Source of the DNA: Treponema sp.
GTDB lineage: Bacteria > Spirochaetota > Spirochaetia > Treponematales > Treponemataceae
Reading direction: 5' to 3'
DNA: 51,701 bases
Assembly: GCA_017548565.1 (NCBI GenBank)
Contig: JAFYZU010000044.1
Span: 1-51,701, forward strand
Shown: piece by piece, positions 49,465 to 51,701 of the stretch
How the letters are laid out: each line of letters starts with the position of its first letter
How positions within the stretch are numbered: the first letter of the stretch is position 1
The notes under the pieces: model-generated
The model's input: only the letters and a program-made list of their open reading frames with translations
The model's database searches: none
What the model was told of the DNA's origin: nothing
Position numbers and translations under genes: made by a program

Positions 49465-50076
49465 ATGAATACCTTTGATGAACTGACAAATAATTTTTCA
49501 AGGCTTCCGGGAATCGGTAAAAAAAGTGCAATCCGCATGGTAAACTGGCTTTTAAAACAGGATTCATTGTATGTAAACAGATTTGCTCAGAATCTTGGAC
49601 AGCTTCAGGAAAAAATCAAGCCGTGTCCGGTATGCGGTGCGTGGACTGAAACCGAACCTTGTTCTATATGTTCAGATTCCCTGCGTAATAAGAATCAGAT
49701 TTGCGTTGTAGAAGAATCGCAGGATGTTTCTACAATCGAAGCATACGGTGAATATAAAGGGCAGTATCATGTTCTCGGTGGATTAATCAAGCCTCTTGAA
49801 GGAATAGGACCGGCACAGCTTTCAATAACACCTCTTTTAAATAGATTAAGGGAAATTAAGCCTGAAGAAGAAGGGATAGAAGTTATAATTGCGACAAATC
49901 CTACTGTTGAAGGAGATTCAACGGCCCTTTATCTTAATAAGGTGATTTTGGAGCTCAATTTAACACCATCTCCAAAGGTTACTCGTCTTGCTACAGGAAT
50001 ACCGGTCGGCGGTGATCTTGAATATATCGATAAACGAACTTTGTCGCTCAGTTTCCGTGGGAGATCAGAATTGTAA
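49465..50076 (+). CDS. recR: Recombination protein RecR
   Basis: 203 residues. N-terminal HhH RLPGIGKKSAIRM, a zinc finger CPVCG ... CSIC, and a Toprim domain ICVVEESQDVSTIEAYGEYKGQYHVLGG; the C-terminal Walker-like tail is VTRLATGIPVGGDLEYID. Acts with RecO/RecF in gap repair. It is 2 nt after ybaB, so coupled. Confidence 0.96.
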   Translation: MNTFDELTNNFSRLPGIGKKSAIRMVNWLLKQDSLYVNRFAQNLGQLQEKIKPCPVCGAWTETEPCSICSDSLRNKNQICVVEESQDVSTIEAYGEYKGQYHVLGGLIKPLEGIGPAQLSITPLLNRLREIKPEEEGIEVIIATNPTVEGDSTALYLNKVILELNLTPSPKVTRLATGIPVGGDLEYIDKRTLSLSFRGRSEL

Positions 50077-50077
50077 A

Positions 50078-51076
50078 ATGAAAAAGGTTTTATTTTTTTT
50101 AATATGTTGTTTTTTTACAGCATGTAAAAGCAGTTTTGACATTATTCCCTGTTCTGATTACCGCAAGGCTATGCGCGATTTTGTTATAAGAATTTCGCAG
50201 CTTGGACGTCAGACTGATTCATCTTTTATTGTAATTCCTCAAAACGGTCAGAATGTTGCCTGGGAGGATGATGATGACCCGATAGTGCCTGATGCTGATT
50301 ATTTTGCTGCAATTGATGGCTGCGGAAGAGAAGATACTTTTTATGGGATGAATGCTTCTTATGATATTGCAGATGGTCATTCGACACCTGAGTATATTTC
50401 AAAAGAAATTCAGGATATGTGTGACATTTACAAAAATGCCGATAAAGTAGTCCTTTCTACTGATTACACAACAAATGATGAGGATAAAATTGCAGATTCT
50501 TTTAGTAAAAACAATCAGAAGGGCTATATTTCTTTTGCAGCGACCAAGCGTAATTTAACAGAAATCCCTTTCTATGAGCCTTATCAGAAAAATTCAAATA
50601 ATATTACAAGCCTGAGTAATGCAAAAAACTTTCTCTACTTAATAAATCCAGAATATTCTTCAAAACAGACTTTGATTACTACTTTGAAGCAGACTGATTA
50701 TGATGCTTTTATAATTGATTTGTTTTGCGGTGATGAAATACTGACAGCTTCTGATTTACGAGAGCTTAAAACCAAGAAAAGCGGCGGTTCAAGGCTTGTA
50801 ATCTGTTATATGAGCATTGGTGAAGCCGAAAATTACCGCTGGTACTGGAAATCCTCCTGGAATAAAAAAGCCCCTGATTTTATATGTCCGGAAAATCCTG
50901 AATGGGAAGGAAATTTTAAAGTAAAATACTGGTATCCTCAATGGCAGGAAATAATCTGCGGTGAAAACGGTTATCTTTCAAAAATCCTTGAGGCTGGCTT
51001 TGATGGAGTTTACCTGGACATTATAGATGCCTTTGAATACTTTGAAGATCAGCAGGCAACCTTGAGGAAACCTTGA
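50078..51076 (+). CDS. GH114/TM1410-like lipoprotein, circularly permuted
   Basis: Start chosen at 50078 (332 residues), because MKKVLFFLICCFFTAC is a signal peptide with lipobox FTAC (C16); a frame open from 49988 lies within recR. The protein carries the TIM-barrel motifs of the TM1410/MJ1477 putative glycosidase family (GH114, endo-alpha-1,4-polygalactosaminidase-like), but in rotated order. First come IPQNG (53-57), GREDTFY (83-89), LSTDY (126-130) and FAATKRNL (153-160), then FIIDL (211-215), MSIGEAENYRWYW (245-257), NPEW/KVKYW (273-285) and GVYLDIIDAFEYF (310-322). In Thermotoga TM1410 the second group comes first. Likely surface or periplasmic carbohydrate-active protein. Confidence 0.85.
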   Translation: MKKVLFFLICCFFTACKSSFDIIPCSDYRKAMRDFVIRISQLGRQTDSSFIVIPQNGQNVAWEDDDDPIVPDADYFAAIDGCGREDTFYGMNASYDIADGHSTPEYISKEIQDMCDIYKNADKVVLSTDYTTNDEDKIADSFSKNNQKGYISFAATKRNLTEIPFYEPYQKNSNNITSLSNAKNFLYLINPEYSSKQTLITTLKQTDYDAFIIDLFCGDEILTASDLRELKTKKSGGSRLVICYMSIGEAENYRWYWKSSWNKKAPDFICPENPEWEGNFKVKYWYPQWQEIICGENGYLSKILEAGFDGVYLDIIDAFEYFEDQQATLRKP

Positions 51077-51091
51077 GGAAACACAATTCTA

Positions 51092-51120
51092 TCGACTTTT
51101 ACTATAGAATGATATATAAT
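51092..51120 (+). promoter_or_regulatory. Promoter of the NuoE-like gene
   Basis: TCGACT (51092-51097), 17 bp, TATAAT (51115-51120). Predicted leader of about 80 nt. Confidence 0.6.
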
Positions 51121-51148
51121 TGAGACGCGTTTTTATAAAAAAGATTGC

Positions 51149-51192
51149 CGGGTTAAGCCCGACAATGACATTTGTCGTTTTCGAAAATGACA
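51149..51192 (+). promoter_or_regulatory. Leader with three overlapping hairpins
   Basis: Hairpin A CGGG (51149-51152)/CCCG (51158-51161); hairpin B CGACAA (51160-51165)/TTGTCG (51172-51177) followed by TTTT; hairpin C TGTCGTTTT/AAAATGACA (51173-51192, one G-U pair) around CG. A overlaps B and B overlaps C, so they exclude each other. C ends 3 nt before the Shine-Dalgarno AGGAG (51196-51200). Confidence 0.45.
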
Positions 51193-51207
51193 CATAGGAG
51201 CACTTTT

Positions 51208-51687
51208 ATGCCACAGAGCGGTAAATCCGTGTTTTCTGCTGATCTTCTTAAGTTTATAGAAGACTGGAAAGATAAACCGGGAAATCTCATCATGATTTTA
51301 CACCGTGTTCAGGAAGAACAGGGGTACATTTCTAACGAAGCAGCAATGGAAGTAGCAGAACGAACTGGAATTCCTGCTGCACGCGTATTTGGAGTAGTTT
51401 CTTTCTATCATTTCTTTAAAACCGAAAAACCTGGAAAGAATCAGATCAGTGTTTGTCTTGGAACAGCCTGCTACCTTAAGGGCGGTCAGGATTTGTTTGA
51501 TGAGCTTGCTAATATTCTTAAGCTCAAAGCTGGTCAGTCTACAACAGATGACGGAGAATTTTCACTCGAAGGCGTACGCTGCATTGGTTGCTGCGGTCTT
51601 GCTCCTGTTATTTCTGTTAATGGCGAAGTTTATGGAAATCTTACAAAAGATCAGCTTGCCGGCATTGTAGATAAATATCGTAAATAG
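51208..51687 (+). CDS. NuoE-like [2Fe-2S] thioredoxin-fold subunit
   Basis: Start chosen at 51208 (159 residues), with AGGAG 7 nt upstream; a frame from 51172 runs through the leader hairpins. An N-terminal helical part LLKFIEDWKDKPGNLIMILHRVQEEQGYIS, then the thioredoxin-like ferredoxin domain with C-x4-C (CLGTAC) and C-x3-C (CIGCC) holding one [2Fe-2S]. Homologues are NuoE, HndA, HydC-type subunits of NADH-linked electron-bifurcating [FeFe] hydrogenases. The last bases of the window contain GGAGG for a following gene, presumably a NuoF-like flavoprotein. In a fermenting spirochaete the hydrogenase role is more likely than complex I, but this needs the next genes. Confidence 0.92.
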   Translation: MPQSGKSVFSADLLKFIEDWKDKPGNLIMILHRVQEEQGYISNEAAMEVAERTGIPAARVFGVVSFYHFFKTEKPGKNQISVCLGTACYLKGGQDLFDELANILKLKAGQSTTDDGEFSLEGVRCIGCCGLAPVISVNGEVYGNLTKDQLAGIVDKYRK

Positions 51688-51701
51688 GAACTGGAGGAAA
51701 A

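Noticed and set aside
49988-50077. N-terminal extension of the GH114-like protein into recR
   Set aside because: The extension overlaps recR in another frame and would bury a perfect lipoprotein signal peptide that begins at 50078.
1-51701. CRISPR arrays, rRNA, insertion sequences and prophage genes
   Set aside because: No regularly spaced direct repeats, rRNA-like stretches, transposase or phage protein motifs were seen on either strand.

Overview
The window is about 51.7 kb of AT-rich bacterial chromosome. Gene content points to a spirochaete of the genus Treponema, probably a host-associated gut or rumen type. Indicators are an archaeal/eukaryotic-type phenylalanyl-tRNA synthetase alpha chain, several Treponema-style lipoproteins with short SC/AC lipoboxes, a bactofilin-M23-YaaR-YaaT cluster, NfnAB, and many spirochaete-only hypothetical proteins. 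No rRNA, tRNA, CRISPR array, insertion sequence or phage gene was found. Apart from the left edge (restriction genes), the region looks like ordinary core chromosome with short gaps; no gene-free stretch exceeds 300 bases.

Layout. 1-3.5 kb: 3' end of a PIN-domain gene and a complete type I restriction subunit HsdR. 3.6-4.9 kb (minus): rubrerythrin behind a TMEM43-like membrane protein. 5.0-9.2 kb: metE-metF (minus), divergent from a LysR regulator with a perfect inverted repeat in the shared promoter region. 9.2-11.9 kb (minus): ornithine/lysine decarboxylase, an MgtC-like membrane protein and a Rossmann-like hypothetical. 12-21.9 kb (plus): a dicarboxylate/amino-acid symporter, Tex, a giant lipoprotein with a partner envelope protein, and NfnAB. 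22-28.8 kb: a GerMN protein, then minus-strand genes for a secreted protein, ProS, YaaT, YaaR, bactofilin and an M23 peptidase. 29-37 kb (plus): TatD, Dus, a spirochaetal hypothetical, a GAF-GGDEF cyclase, a rhomboid protease, two exported proteins and PheS. 37-41.8 kb (minus): a MinD-like ATPase, Lgt, a lipoprotein, an RNA methyltransferase and TetR. 41.9-47.2 kb (plus): CtpA, RsmE, a GT26-like protein, a phosphohexomutase and a sirtuin. 47.2-51.7 kb (plus): dnaX-ybaB-recR, a GH114/TM1410-type lipoprotein and a NuoE-like [2Fe-2S] protein.

How genes fit together: MetF makes the methyl-folate that MetE uses for methionine. Lgt acylates the lipoproteins. Bactofilin and the M23 peptidase are a cell-shape pair. 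NfnAB and the NuoE-like subunit are components of ferredoxin/NAD(P)H electron-bifurcating metabolism expected of a fermenter.

Most notable observations: (1) the GH114/TM1410-like lipoprotein at 50.1-51.1 kb has its motifs in circularly permuted order; (2) about seven genes have a TATAAT box 6-9 nt before the start codon and no Shine-Dalgarno, suggesting leaderless transcripts; (3) a good sigma-28-like promoter precedes the GerMN gene; (4) the pheS terminator is encoded inside the 3' end of the convergent tetR gene; (5) the GT26-like protein has lost the family's catalytic motifs; (6) the NuoE-like gene has a leader with three overlapping, mutually exclusive hairpins.
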